A program made the translations under genes and the position numbers. The notes below the pieces were generated by a model. The model did not search any database, was not told where the DNA came from, and saw nothing but the letters and a program-made list of their open reading frames with translations. Source: Prevotella sp. UBA6429 (GTDB lineage Bacteria > Bacteroidota > Bacteroidia > Bacteroidales > Bacteroidaceae). From it: a DNA stretch of 26,935 nt. This document shows, one piece after another, positions 15,881-24,317 of this stretch (position 1 is the stretch's first letter; each line of letters begins with the position of its first letter). The stretch lies in the NCBI GenBank assembly GCA_002437285.1, contig DJOV01000076.1, forward strand, positions 1 through 26,935. Direction: 5' to 3'.

Positions 15881-17124
15881 ACCTGTCTCTCTTCATAGCC
15901 CGTAAGCTCTACAAGGACCAAGGCGGGCACCAGCGCGTCTCCCGCCCCGCCATCACGATCGCCACAGCCGGTGTGGCCATCGGGTTGGCCGTGATGCTGT
16001 TGTCTGTCTTCGTCGTGCTGGGCTTCAAACACACCATCCGCGACAAGGTTATCGGATTTGGCTCACACATCCAAGTGACCAACTTCCTGAACCAGATGTC
16101 AGCAGACCAGCAGCCCATCGTGGTAAACGACTCCATGATGGCCGTCATACGTGGCGTCAAGGGCGTCAAGCACGTAGAACGCTTTGCCTACAAACAAGGC
16201 ATTCTGAAGACCGACAGTGACTTCTTGGGCGTGATGTTTGAAGGCGTGGGGCCGGAATACGACAGTACCTTCATACACCAGAACCTCAAGGCGGGCTCCA
16301 TTCCCCACTTCTCAGACAGCCAGTCGGGCAACCACATAGTCATCTCCCGGACCATCGCAGACAAGCTCAAGGTGAAGGCCGGCCAGCGGATCTTCGCCTA
16401 TTTTATCGATGACAACGGAGTGCGGATGCGCCGCTTCACCATACAAGGCATCTACCAGACCAATCTCACGCAGTATGACGAGACGATGTGCTTCACCGAC
16501 CTCTACACCGCCATCAAACTGAACGGATGGACTCCCGACCAAGTGTCGGGCGCGGCTGTCACGGTCAGAGACTTTAGCCAGTTGGACGAAGTGGAGAACC
16601 GGTTCATCAGCAAGGTCAACAAGACCCAGGACCCCAATGGAGAGACTTACTCAGCGCAAACCATCAGAGACATCAACCCGCAAATCTTCTCATGGCTCGA
16701 CTTGCTCGACATGAACGTGTGGATCATCCTGGTGCTCATGGTGGCCGTGGCGGGCGTGACCATGATCTCGGGCTTGCTCATCATCATCCTTGAGCGCACC
16801 ACTATGATTGGCGTGCTCAAGGCCCTCGGCGCGCGCAACGCGACCATACGCCACATCTTCCTGTGGTTTGCCACCTTCATCATCGGTCGAGCGCTCATCA
16901 TCGGCAACGGCATCGGCATCGGCATAGCCCTGTTGCAGAAATGGACGGGCCTCATCCGCCTCGACCCCACCACCTATTATGTCAGCGAGGTACCCATGGA
17001 AATCAACGTCCCCTTGATTGTGGCTCTCAACGTAGCCACGCTTGCCATTAGCCTCTTTGTCCTCATCGCGCCCAGTTATCTCATCTCACACATTCATCCT
17101 GCCAAGAGCATGAGGTACGAATAA
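15877..17124 (+). CDS. LolC/LolE-type ABC transporter permease (FtsX/MacB fold)
   Basis: A 415-residue inner-membrane protein. Topology fits the MacB-like periplasmic domain plus FtsX fold: one membrane helix near residues 25-50 (AITIATAGVAIGLAVMLL), a large periplasmic domain of about 220 residues, then three C-terminal helices (VWIILVLMVAVAGVTMISG, FLWFATFIIGRALIIGNG, IVALNVATLAISLFVLIA). LolC/E proteins extract lipoproteins from the inner membrane. No ATPase (LolD-like) is adjacent, so it must pair with a subunit encoded elsewhere. The start overlaps the aminotransferase stop as ATGA. Lipoprotein release is family inference; other MacB-type substrates remain possible. Confidence 0.87.
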   Translation: MNLSLFIARKLYKDQGGHQRVSRPAITIATAGVAIGLAVMLLSVFVVLGFKHTIRDKVIGFGSHIQVTNFLNQMSADQQPIVVNDSMMAVIRGVKGVKHVERFAYKQGILKTDSDFLGVMFEGVGPEYDSTFIHQNLKAGSIPHFSDSQSGNHIVISRTIADKLKVKAGQRIFAYFIDDNGVRMRRFTIQGIYQTNLTQYDETMCFTDLYTAIKLNGWTPDQVSGAAVTVRDFSQLDEVENRFISKVNKTQDPNGETYSAQTIRDINPQIFSWLDLLDMNVWIILVLMVAVAGVTMISGLLIIILERTTMIGVLKALGARNATIRHIFLWFATFIIGRALIIGNGIGIGIALLQKWTGLIRLDPTTYYVSEVPMEINVPLIVALNVATLAISLFVLIAPSYLISHIHPAKSMRYE

Positions 17125-17276
17125 CAGGACTGGAGAGTCGGCGCACCGGGAAAAGGCACACACATTGAGACAGAGGACAAGAGGGCCAGCCCCCACACCA
17201 CAGCATGATGCACATGAAGGGGAAAGTGTGCAATTGATAAGAAAGCAACATTTTCTTAAAAATACTGCACATGATA

Positions 17277-17308
17277 TTTGGAAATGCGCAAGATTGGTTG
17301 TAACTTTG
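17277..17308 (+). promoter_or_regulatory. Canonical promoter of the acyl-CoA synthetase pair
   Basis: TTTG at 17277-17280 and TAACTTTG at 17301-17308, spaced by 20 bases, the cleanest Bacteroidota promoter in the window. The predicted leader is only about 17 bases before the ATG at 17332. Confidence 0.75.
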
Positions 17309-17332
17309 CACATAAATTTTGAATTTGTGCAA
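17306..17332. promoter_or_regulatory. Inverted repeat spanning promoter and start codon of the first synthetase
   Basis: TTGCACA at 17306-17312 and TGTGCAA at 17326-17332 are perfect reverse complements, 13 bases apart. They overlap the -7 box on one side and the first base of the ATG on the other. Such a site could be an operator, for example for the nearby TetR-type regulator, or a leader hairpin. No second copy was found near the tetR-like gene. Confidence 0.35.
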
Positions 17333-18996
17333 TGGACAAAGCATCCAGTTTTAATAAGCTGATAGAACAGGCCATCATCCATAATTGGGAGAAAAACGCC
17401 CTGACAGACTACAAGGGTGTCACTCTGCAGTATCATGACGTGGCCAGAAAGATAGAGAAACTCCACATCATGTTTGAGTGTTCCGGCATCTCAAAGGGCG
17501 ACAAGATAGCTCTTTGCGGCCGCAACAGCTCGGCATGGGCGTGTGCCTTCTTGGCAGTGATAACCTATGGTGCCGTCGCTGTGCCCATACAACATGAGTT
17601 CAAGCCCGAGCAAGTATACAACGTGGTGAACCATTCCGAGGCGAAATTGCTCTTCGTCGGAGACGTGGTCTCCACCACCCTTGACTACAGCATGATGCCC
17701 AACCTTGAGGGTGTCATCTACCTCCCCGACTACTCACTCGTGGAAAGCCGCACGGACCAGTTGACTTTCGCGCGCGAGCACCTCAACGAGATGTTTGGCC
17801 ACAAGTATCCCAAATATTTCCGCAAGGAGCACATCCATTACCATGAGGACCAGGCGGAAGAGCTGATCATGATCAACTATACGAGCGGCACGACCGGTTT
17901 CTCCAAGGGGGTCATGCTGCCCTACCGTGCGGTATGGAGCAACATCGACTACCTGACAGACGTGCTGGGCCGCAAGTTGCCGGCCAACTCGCGCGTGCTC
18001 GACACCCTTCCCATGGCCCACATGTACGGCCTTGTCTGCGAGCTCCTTCTTCAGTTTGTCCTGGGCAACCACCTGTTCTTCCTCACCCGTCTGCCCAGCC
18101 CCACCATCATACAGGAAGCCTTCGCCGACATCCGCCCCTGCGTCATCTTTGCCGTGCCGCTCGTCGTGGAGAAGATTGTCCGGAAAAAAGTGTTCCCCTT
18201 GCTCGACAATGCGCGCATCAAGCTGCTCATGAAAATGCCGGGCATCAGCAAGAAGGTGAAAGAGCACATGCTGAAGACCGTCATGGACATTTTTGGCGGA
18301 CAGGCCTATGAGGTCGTCGTGGGCGGCGCGGGCCTGAACCGTGAGATTGAAAACTTCCTCACAAGCATCCATTTCCCCATCACCATGGCTTACGGCACCA
18401 CAGAGACGGGCCCGCTGATCACCTTCTGCGACCACAGCGACTTCATTGCCGGCTCGTGCGGCACGCCCGTGAAGCACATGGAGGTAAGGATTGCCAGCAA
18501 CGACCCGGAGAACATGGCTGGAGAAATCATCACGCGCGGCATGAACGTGATGAAGGGCTACTACAAGAACGACAAGGCCACGCAGGCAGTGATAGACGAG
18601 GAAGGCTGGTTCCACACGGGCGACCTGGCCAGGATGTCCAAAGACGGCCATGTGTTCATCCTGGGACGTATCAAGAACATGCTCCTGGGCTCCAACGGGC
18701 AAAATGTGTACCCCGAAGAGATTGAAGACAAGCTCAATTCCATGGCCATGGTCAACGAGAGCCTCATCATACAGCACGGCGACAAGCTCGTCGGCCTGGT
18801 GCACCCCGACATGCACGAGGCCGAAGCGCTGGGCTTCACGGAAGACGACCTGAGGAACATCATGGAGCAAAACCGGAAAGAGCTCAACACCCTGTTGCCA
18901 AGTTTCTGCAAGATCAGCGAGATAAGGCTCCAGGCCGAAGAATTCGAGAAGACACCCAAGAAATCCATCAAGCGATACCTCTATAAAGAAGCATAA
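17332..18996 (+). CDS. Long-chain-fatty-acid-type acyl-CoA synthetase, copy 1
   Basis: A 554-residue adenylate-forming enzyme (AMP-binding/ANL family) activating a carboxylic acid to acyl-CoA through acyl-AMP. YTSGTTGFSKG at 183-193 is the P-loop, YGTTETGP is the A5 adenine/acyl motif, GWFHTGDLA carries the ribose-binding Asp, and a short C-terminal domain ends with TPKKSIKRYLY, where the thioesterification-step lysine would sit. Its length and lack of a long insertion fit the FadD-like Bacteroidota enzymes. A near-identical paralogue starts 19 bases downstream. The unit has a canonical promoter. Substrate chain length is not readable. Confidence 0.9.
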   Translation: MDKASSFNKLIEQAIIHNWEKNALTDYKGVTLQYHDVARKIEKLHIMFECSGISKGDKIALCGRNSSAWACAFLAVITYGAVAVPIQHEFKPEQVYNVVNHSEAKLLFVGDVVSTTLDYSMMPNLEGVIYLPDYSLVESRTDQLTFAREHLNEMFGHKYPKYFRKEHIHYHEDQAEELIMINYTSGTTGFSKGVMLPYRAVWSNIDYLTDVLGRKLPANSRVLDTLPMAHMYGLVCELLLQFVLGNHLFFLTRLPSPTIIQEAFADIRPCVIFAVPLVVEKIVRKKVFPLLDNARIKLLMKMPGISKKVKEHMLKTVMDIFGGQAYEVVVGGAGLNREIENFLTSIHFPITMAYGTTETGPLITFCDHSDFIAGSCGTPVKHMEVRIASNDPENMAGEIITRGMNVMKGYYKNDKATQAVIDEEGWFHTGDLARMSKDGHVFILGRIKNMLLGSNGQNVYPEEIEDKLNSMAMVNESLIIQHGDKLVGLVHPDMHEAEALGFTEDDLRNIMEQNRKELNTLLPSFCKISEIRLQAEEFEKTPKKSIKRYLYKEA

Positions 18997-19015
18997 CCCC
19001 CCAAAAGACAACATC

Positions 19016-20680
19016 ATGGAAAAGATTCCAAGTTTTAATGAGCTCATCGAAAAAAGCATCATAGACCATTGGGACCAAGACGCCCTGACCGACTTCAAGG
19101 GCGTTGCGCTCCAATATCACGACGTGGCTCGCAAGATAGCCAAGTTGCACATCATGTTTGAAAGTTCGGGTGTGGAGCGCGGCGACAAGATTGCCCTGTG
19201 CGGCCGCAACAGTGCCGCATGGGCCTGCGCCTTCCTGGCCGTTCTCACCTATGGTGCTGTAGCCGTGCCCATCTTGCATGAGTTCACCGCCGACCAGATA
19301 CACAACATCGTCAACCATTCAGACGCCAAGCTGCTGTTTGTGGGCGACGTGGTTGCCACGCAAGTCGACACCACCAAGATGCCCAACCTGGAAGGCGTCA
19401 TCTATCTCCCCGACTACTCGCTGGTGCTGTCGCGCACCGACAAACTGACCTACGCACGCGAACACCTCAACGAGATGTTCGGTCACAAGTACCCCAAGTA
19501 TTTCCGCAAGGAACATATCAGCTACTACAAGGAGCAAAGTCCCGACGAGCTGGCGCTCATCAACTACACCAGCGGCACGACCGGTTTCTCCAAGGGGGTC
19601 ATGCTGCCCTACCGCGCCCTGTGGAGCAACGCCGACTTCGCCGAGCATGTGCTGGGCAGCCACATCAAGCCGGGAGAAAATGTCATCTCCATCCTCCCCA
19701 TGGCCCACATGTACGGCATGGCGTTCGAGTTCCTCTATGAGTTTATCAAGGGTTGTCACATCTTCTTCCTCACGCGCATCCCCTCTCCCGCCATCATCGC
19801 CGCGGCCTTTGCCGAGGTGAAGCCGTGCGTCATCATCTCCGTGCCCTTGATCATCGAAAAGATCATCAAGAAGAAGGTCTTCCCGAAGATTCAGGATCCC
19901 AAGATGCGCCTGTTGCTGAAGATGCCCGGCATCAACAAGAAGGTCTACGAGAAGATTTGCGCCCAGGTGACCCAAGCCTTCGGCGGCAACTTCTACGAGG
20001 TCATCATAGGCGGGGCGGCTTTCAACCAGGAGGTGGAGGCCTTCTTGCACCAGATCCACTTCCGCTACACGGTGGGCTACGGGGCCACGGAGTGCGCTCC
20101 CATCATCTGCTATGCCGACCACAAGGACTTCGTTCCCGGCTCGTGCGGCAAGGCGGCCTTGCACATGCAAGTGCGCGTGGAGAGCACGGACCCCCGGAAC
20201 GTTCCTGGCGAAATCCTGTGCAAGGGCCCCAATGTCATGTTGGGATACTACAAGAATGAGGAAGCCACCGCGGCTGCCATCGACAAGGACGGCTGGTTCC
20301 ACACGGGCGACCTCGGAACCATCGACGCCGACGGCAACGTCTTCATCAAGGGCCGCTCGAAGAACATGCTGCTGGGTTCCAACGGACAGAACATCTATCC
20401 GGAGGAGATCGAGGACAAGCTCAACTCGATGACCATGGTCAACGAGAGTGTGGTCATCCAGGAGGGCGACAAGCTCGTCGGACTGGTGTTCCCCGACTTC
20501 GACGAGGCGAAGCAGATGGGCTTCAACGAGAGTGACTTGGAAAACATCATGGAGGAAAACCGCAAACAGCTCAACTCCACACTGCCCAACTATTGCCACC
20601 TGTCGGCCATCCGCCTGCACAACGAGGAGTTTGAGAAGACGCCCAAGCGTTCCATCAAGCGTTTCCTCTACACGCACTAA
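19016..20680 (+). CDS. Long-chain-fatty-acid-type acyl-CoA synthetase, copy 2
   Basis: Also exactly 554 residues, collinear with the upstream copy without obvious gaps. The P-loop YTSGTTGFSKG is identical. The A5 motif differs: YGATECAP here against YGTTETGP in copy 1, a change beside the acyl/adenine pocket that may alter substrate preference. GWFHTGDLG and the C-terminal TPKRSIKRFLY are retained, so it should be catalytic. It lies 19 bases after copy 1 and ends 26 bases before a strong terminator, so the two form one operon that arose by tandem duplication. A TetR-type gene converges on the pair from the right. Confidence 0.9.
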   Translation: MEKIPSFNELIEKSIIDHWDQDALTDFKGVALQYHDVARKIAKLHIMFESSGVERGDKIALCGRNSAAWACAFLAVLTYGAVAVPILHEFTADQIHNIVNHSDAKLLFVGDVVATQVDTTKMPNLEGVIYLPDYSLVLSRTDKLTYAREHLNEMFGHKYPKYFRKEHISYYKEQSPDELALINYTSGTTGFSKGVMLPYRALWSNADFAEHVLGSHIKPGENVISILPMAHMYGMAFEFLYEFIKGCHIFFLTRIPSPAIIAAAFAEVKPCVIISVPLIIEKIIKKKVFPKIQDPKMRLLLKMPGINKKVYEKICAQVTQAFGGNFYEVIIGGAAFNQEVEAFLHQIHFRYTVGYGATECAPIICYADHKDFVPGSCGKAALHMQVRVESTDPRNVPGEILCKGPNVMLGYYKNEEATAAAIDKDGWFHTGDLGTIDADGNVFIKGRSKNMLLGSNGQNIYPEEIEDKLNSMTMVNESVVIQEGDKLVGLVFPDFDEAKQMGFNESDLENIMEENRKQLNSTLPNYCHLSAIRLHNEEFEKTPKRSIKRFLYTH

Positions 20681-20706
20681 GCGGACACGCCTCCCCGCAC
20701 CATGCG

Positions 20707-20759
20707 ACAATCCCCGCAAGGATTGAGGTTCAGCCTCCATTCTTGCGGGGATTGTTTTT
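20707..20759 (+). terminator. Strong terminator of the acyl-CoA synthetase operon
   Basis: A 22-bp stem with two mismatched or wobble positions: arms 20707-20728 and 20734-20755, core ACAATCCCCGCAAG pairing with CTTGCGGGGATTGT, five-base loop, followed by TTTTT. Confidence 0.88.
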
Positions 20760-20790
20760 GTGGCTCTTCCGGAAATAGTACAGCAACGCC

Positions 20791-21423
20791 CTATGGCTGC
20801 GCCTCCAGTTGCCTGTCAAGTTCCTCAATGCCTTTGGCCGTGCAGAGTCCGCGTATAAACAGCATGATCACATTACGGAAGATGTCTTGCAGGCTATAGA
20901 CGTTATAGAGCTTATACTCCATGACGTTTTGCATCATGCTGCCTCCCAACAGGCTGATCAACTTATAATTGAAATCGTCACGCAAATAGCCCTCTTGCAC
21001 GCCCCGCCTGAAGAAGTCCATGCTGCGCACATCATGCGCTTTCCGCGTCTGCTCCAGATAAGCCGTCACCCGGGGATACTTGTGCAAGTCTTCGAAATAG
21101 AGCGGATTCATGTCACGGAGCTCCTCCATCTGAAGACGATAGAACTCGAGCAGAATGTCAATAACCTGCTTGTCGCCATTGGCGCTGAAGTGCTCCATCA
21201 TGGCTTCGAATCCCTGGATTCTCCGCTGCACGCACGCCATGAGCAGCTCCTCCTTGTTCCCGTAAATCTCATAGAGTGTACGCTTCGAAATCTTCAGCTT
21301 GCGCGCAATGTCGTCCATCTTCACCGACTTGACGCCGATGGTAGTAAACTTACGGATGGCGACCTTCAAAATCTGCTCGCGCAGATCTTCACGATGATCC
21401 ATGGTGTAGTTTGGTTGATGCAT
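20791..21423 (-). CDS. TetR/AcrR-family transcriptional regulator
   Basis: A 210-residue one-component regulator. The N-terminal HTH spans about residues 15-62: ILKVAIRKFTTIGVKSVKMDD, IARKLKISKRTLYEIYGNKEELLMACV, with the characteristic recognition helix SKRTLYEIYGNK. The remaining alpha-helical C-terminal domain has no recognisable ligand signature. An internal ATG at residue 8 (MDHREDL) is an alternative start. It converges on the acyl-CoA synthetase operon and is divergent from maeB, so either may be a target; TetR-type control of fatty-acid activation is common but not shown here. A TAACTTTG box is 88 bases upstream. Confidence 0.9.
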   Translation of the reverse strand: MHQPNYTMDHREDLREQILKVAIRKFTTIGVKSVKMDDIARKLKISKRTLYEIYGNKEELLMACVQRRIQGFEAMMEHFSANGDKQVIDILLEFYRLQMEELRDMNPLYFEDLHKYPRVTAYLEQTRKAHDVRSMDFFRRGVQEGYLRDDFNYKLISLLGGSMMQNVMEYKLYNVYSLQDIFRNVIMLFIRGLCTAKGIEELDRQLEAQP

Positions 21424-21510
21424 GTTCTGAGCAACTATTGTGGAATATTAAGAAGACATTCTCATCATCTTGCGTCTCATATACTATGAAAAACAGCAAT
21501 TTATCGGGTG

Positions 21511-21518
21511 CAAAGTTA
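21511..21518 (-). promoter_or_regulatory. -7 box of the TetR-family gene
   Basis: Minus-strand TAACTTTG, divergent from the maeB promoter about 45 bases away. The 88-base leader leaves room for an operator, but no palindrome stands out. Confidence 0.5.
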
Positions 21519-21560
21519 CAAAAAATAGTGAAAACTTGGTTTTGTTCTTTCGTTTTTTAT

Positions 21561-21568
21561 TATCTTTG
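21561..21568 (+). promoter_or_regulatory. maeB -7 box
   Basis: TATCTTTG, 38 bases before the ATG at 21607. Possible -33 elements are TTG at 21536-21538 (22-base spacing) or TTTG at 21541-21544 (16-base spacing). Confidence 0.6.
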
Positions 21569-21606
21569 CCTTCAATAACACGCAACAACACATAAAAAAA
21601 AATAAC

Positions 21607-23901
21607 ATGGTAAAAATCACAAAAGAGGCTGCCCTGGAATATCACTCCCACGAGCGGCCCGGCAAAATCGAAGTCAAGCCGACCAAGCCATATCGCACCC
21701 AAACCGACCTGAGCTTGGCCTACTCGCCAGGTGTGGCCTTCCCCTGCCTGGAAATCCAGAACAATCCTGACGACGTCTACAAATACACCGACAAGGGCAA
21801 CCTGGTGGCTGTCATCTCCAACGGCACGGCCGTCCTGGGCCTGGGAGACATTGGCGCCATGAGCGGCAAGCCCGTCATGGAGGGCAAGGGCCTGCTCTTC
21901 AAGATTTACGGAGGCATCGACGTGTTCGACATCGAGGTCAACGAGAAAGACCCGGAGAAATTCTGCGAGGCCGTGGAGAAGATCGCCCCGACCTTCGGCG
22001 GCATCAACCTGGAGGACATCAAGGCTCCCGAATGTTTCTACATCGAGAACCGCCTGAAGCAGACGCTCGACATACCCGTGATGCACGACGACCAGCACGG
22101 CACGGCCATCATCTCGGCCGCCGGGCTGCTCAACGCCCTGGAGGTGGCCGGAAAGAAGATCGGAGAGGCCAAGATCGTGGTCAACGGAGCAGGAGCCGCA
22201 GCCATCAGCTGCACCAAGCTCTACTGCTCGCTCGGCGCCAAGCACGAGAACATCCTGATGCTCGACTCGCGCGGCGTGATATACAAGGGCCGCGACCACG
22301 TCAACGAGCAGAAGGCCGAGTTTGCCACCAGCCGCACGGACATCCACACGCTGGAGGAGGCCGTCAAGGGGGCCGACGTGTTCGTGGGCCTGTCCAAGGG
22401 CAACGTGCTCTCGCAGGACATGGTGCGCTCCATGGCCGACCACCCCATCGTCTTCGCGCTGGCCAACCCCGTCCCCGAGATTTCCTATGAGGACGCCATG
22501 GCCGCCCGTCCCGATGTGCTGATGTCCACCGGACGCTCCGACTATCCCAACCAGATCAACAACGTCATCGGTTTCCCGTACATCTTCCGCGGCGCCCTCG
22601 ACGTCCATGCGCGCGCCATCAACGAGGAGATGAAGATGGCTGCCGTGAAGGCCATCGCCCAGCTGGCCAAGATGCCCGTGCCCGAGATCGTCAACCAGGT
22701 CTACCACGTCAGCGACCTGCAGTTCGGGCCGAAATACTTCATACCGAAGCCTGTCGACCCACGCCTCATCACAGAAGTCTCGGCAGCCGTGGCCAAGGCA
22801 GCCATGGAGAGCGGCGTGGCACGCACGCCCATCACAGACTGGGTGGCCTACAAGGAACGCCTGCGCCAGATGCTCGGGCAGGAGACCAAGTTCACCCGCA
22901 CGCTCCATGCCACGGCCGCCATGCACCCGCAGCGCGTGGTCTTCGCCGAGGGCGGACACCCCACGATGATGAAGGCCGCCGTGAAGGCCCGCCAGGAGGG
23001 CATCTGCCACCCCATCCTCCTGGGCAACCCCGACCGGCTGGACCGACTGGCCAACCGCCTGAAACTCGACCTCACGGGCGTGGAGATCGTCGACATGCGC
23101 GCCGACAAGGAGCAGGGCCGACGGGCCACCTACGCCAAGCACCTCGCCGAGAAGCGCGCCCGACAGGGCTACACCTTCGAGGAGGCCTACGACAAGATGT
23201 ACGAGCGCAACTACTTCGGCATGTCCATGGTCGAGCAAGGCGACGCCGACGCGTTCATCACGGGACTCTACACCAAGTACAGCAACACCATCAAGGTGGC
23301 CAAGGAGGTCATCGGCATCAACCCCGACTACAAGACCTTCGGCACCATGCACATCCTCAACACGAAGAAGGGCATCTTCTACATCGCCGACACGCTCATC
23401 AACCGCCACCCCAACGACAGCGTGCTCTACGACGTGGCGCGACTGGCCGCCCACTCCGTCAAGTTCTTCAACGACCAGCCCGTCATGGCCATGATCAGCT
23501 ACTCCAACTTCGGGACCGACGAGCAAGGCTCGCCCGTCACCGTGCACCAGGCCGTGGAGCGCCTGCAGCACGACTACCCCGACATGGCCGTCGACGGAGA
23601 GATGCAGGTCAGCTTCGCCCTCAACAAGGAGCTGCGCGACGACAAGTATCCCTTCAGCCGCCTCAAGGGCAAGGATGTCAACACCCTCATCTTCCCCAAC
23701 ATGAGCTCGGCCAACAGCTGCTACATGCTGCTCAAGGGCCTCGACCCTGACGTGGAGGTCATCGGCCCGATACAGATGGGGCTCAACAAGCCCATCCACT
23801 TCACCGACTTCGAGGCCAGCGTGCAAGACGTGGTCAACATCACGGCCGTGGCAGCCATCGACGCCTACGTGGAGAAGCTCAAGAACAACCAGGGCGAATA
23901 A
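21607..23901 (+). CDS. maeB: NADP-type malic enzyme with phosphotransacetylase-like C-terminal domain
   Basis: At 764 residues this is the MaeB hybrid architecture. Residues 1-430 are malic enzyme: SPGVAFPC near 39, NGTAVLGLGDIGAMSGKPVMEGK near 77-99, the metal-site DDQHGTAIISAAG and the dinucleotide loop VVNGAGAAAISC. Residues 440-764 resemble phosphotransacetylase (VVFAEGGHPTMMKAA, FGTMHILNTKKGIFYIADTLIN, FPNMSSANSCYMLLKGL), a domain that in MaeB is regulatory rather than catalytic. It converts malate to pyruvate and CO2 with NAD(P)H formation. Single-gene unit with its own promoter and terminator. It is the last core-type gene before the composition shift. Confidence 0.94.
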   Translation: MVKITKEAALEYHSHERPGKIEVKPTKPYRTQTDLSLAYSPGVAFPCLEIQNNPDDVYKYTDKGNLVAVISNGTAVLGLGDIGAMSGKPVMEGKGLLFKIYGGIDVFDIEVNEKDPEKFCEAVEKIAPTFGGINLEDIKAPECFYIENRLKQTLDIPVMHDDQHGTAIISAAGLLNALEVAGKKIGEAKIVVNGAGAAAISCTKLYCSLGAKHENILMLDSRGVIYKGRDHVNEQKAEFATSRTDIHTLEEAVKGADVFVGLSKGNVLSQDMVRSMADHPIVFALANPVPEISYEDAMAARPDVLMSTGRSDYPNQINNVIGFPYIFRGALDVHARAINEEMKMAAVKAIAQLAKMPVPEIVNQVYHVSDLQFGPKYFIPKPVDPRLITEVSAAVAKAAMESGVARTPITDWVAYKERLRQMLGQETKFTRTLHATAAMHPQRVVFAEGGHPTMMKAAVKARQEGICHPILLGNPDRLDRLANRLKLDLTGVEIVDMRADKEQGRRATYAKHLAEKRARQGYTFEEAYDKMYERNYFGMSMVEQGDADAFITGLYTKYSNTIKVAKEVIGINPDYKTFGTMHILNTKKGIFYIADTLINRHPNDSVLYDVARLAAHSVKFFNDQPVMAMISYSNFGTDEQGSPVTVHQAVERLQHDYPDMAVDGEMQVSFALNKELRDDKYPFSRLKGKDVNTLIFPNMSSANSCYMLLKGLDPDVEVIGPIQMGLNKPIHFTDFEASVQDVVNITAVAAIDAYVEKLKNNQGE

Positions 23902-23929
23902 TACCCCTCCCAAGCGGAAACACCGACTT

Positions 23930-23983
23930 CGGGGCGGCGCCGGCCCGCACACACGATGGACGGCGCTGCCCCGCGTTTTTTTT
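23930..23983 (+). terminator. maeB terminator
   Basis: CGGGGCGGCGCCG at 23930-23942 pairs with CGGCGCTGCCCCG at 23961-23973 with one G-T pair, then eight T (23976-23983). Confidence 0.88.
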
Positions 23984-24042
23984 CAGGAAGGAGAGGCAGA
24001 CGCTCGCCTTTCCCTTCATTTCAGCATGCCATTCCCTACTTA

Positions 24043-24050
24043 TATTTTTG
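24043..24050 (+). promoter_or_regulatory. -7 box ahead of the truncated MutH/Sau3AI-like frame
   Basis: TATTTTTG matches TAnnTTTG but ends only six bases before ATG 24057, so that ATG would be leaderless; the internal ATG at 24087 would have a leader of about 30 bases. Confidence 0.4.
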
Positions 24051-24056
24051 CGGCAA

Positions 24057-24317
24057 ATGGCAATACCTGCGGAACAATTGGAACAAATGACTAACTTACC
24101 ATACGACGAAAAGGACCTATCGTCCATCTTCAATTATAGCAAGCAATTGGTAAATAAATGCTTGCGCGACTTCGCACCCAATGCAGACGAGCATAAAGGC
24201 AAAGGCAGTTTGGGTCAACTGGACTATAACGGCAAGAACTACCCTTCCCAAACAGTCCAATATGCAGAACTGTTGTCGTCTGTGGCATTTGTCTGCAACT
24301 CAGAAATGCAAACATGA
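24057..24317 (+). pseudogene. N-terminal remnant of a MutH/Sau3AI-family restriction endonuclease
   Basis: The first 55 codons (or 45 from the internal ATG at 24087) read LPYDEKDLSSIFNYSKQLVN, then HKGKGSLGQL, as at the start of Sau3AI/MutH-type endonucleases in Bacteroidota, where a glycine-rich KG-GxLGQ segment precedes the first catalytic acidic residue. At about 24222 the likeness stops. The remaining 31 codons simply run antisense through the 3' end of the minus-strand gene that ends at 24239. An intact enzyme would need some 180-400 more residues, including the D-x(n)-E-x-K site, so this fragment is inactive. No cognate methyltransferase is in the window. The family call rests on recalled motifs and is moderate. 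Confidence 0.55.

Noticed and set aside
17734..20740. Two long minus-strand frames (454 and 473 codons) antisense to the acyl-CoA synthetases
   Set aside because: Both appear because the paralogous sense genes share codon pattern; no start context or motifs.
21484..23952. An 822-codon open frame antisense to maeB
   Set aside because: Val/Gly/His-rich low-complexity translation with no domains; the opposite strand is an unmistakable malic enzyme.
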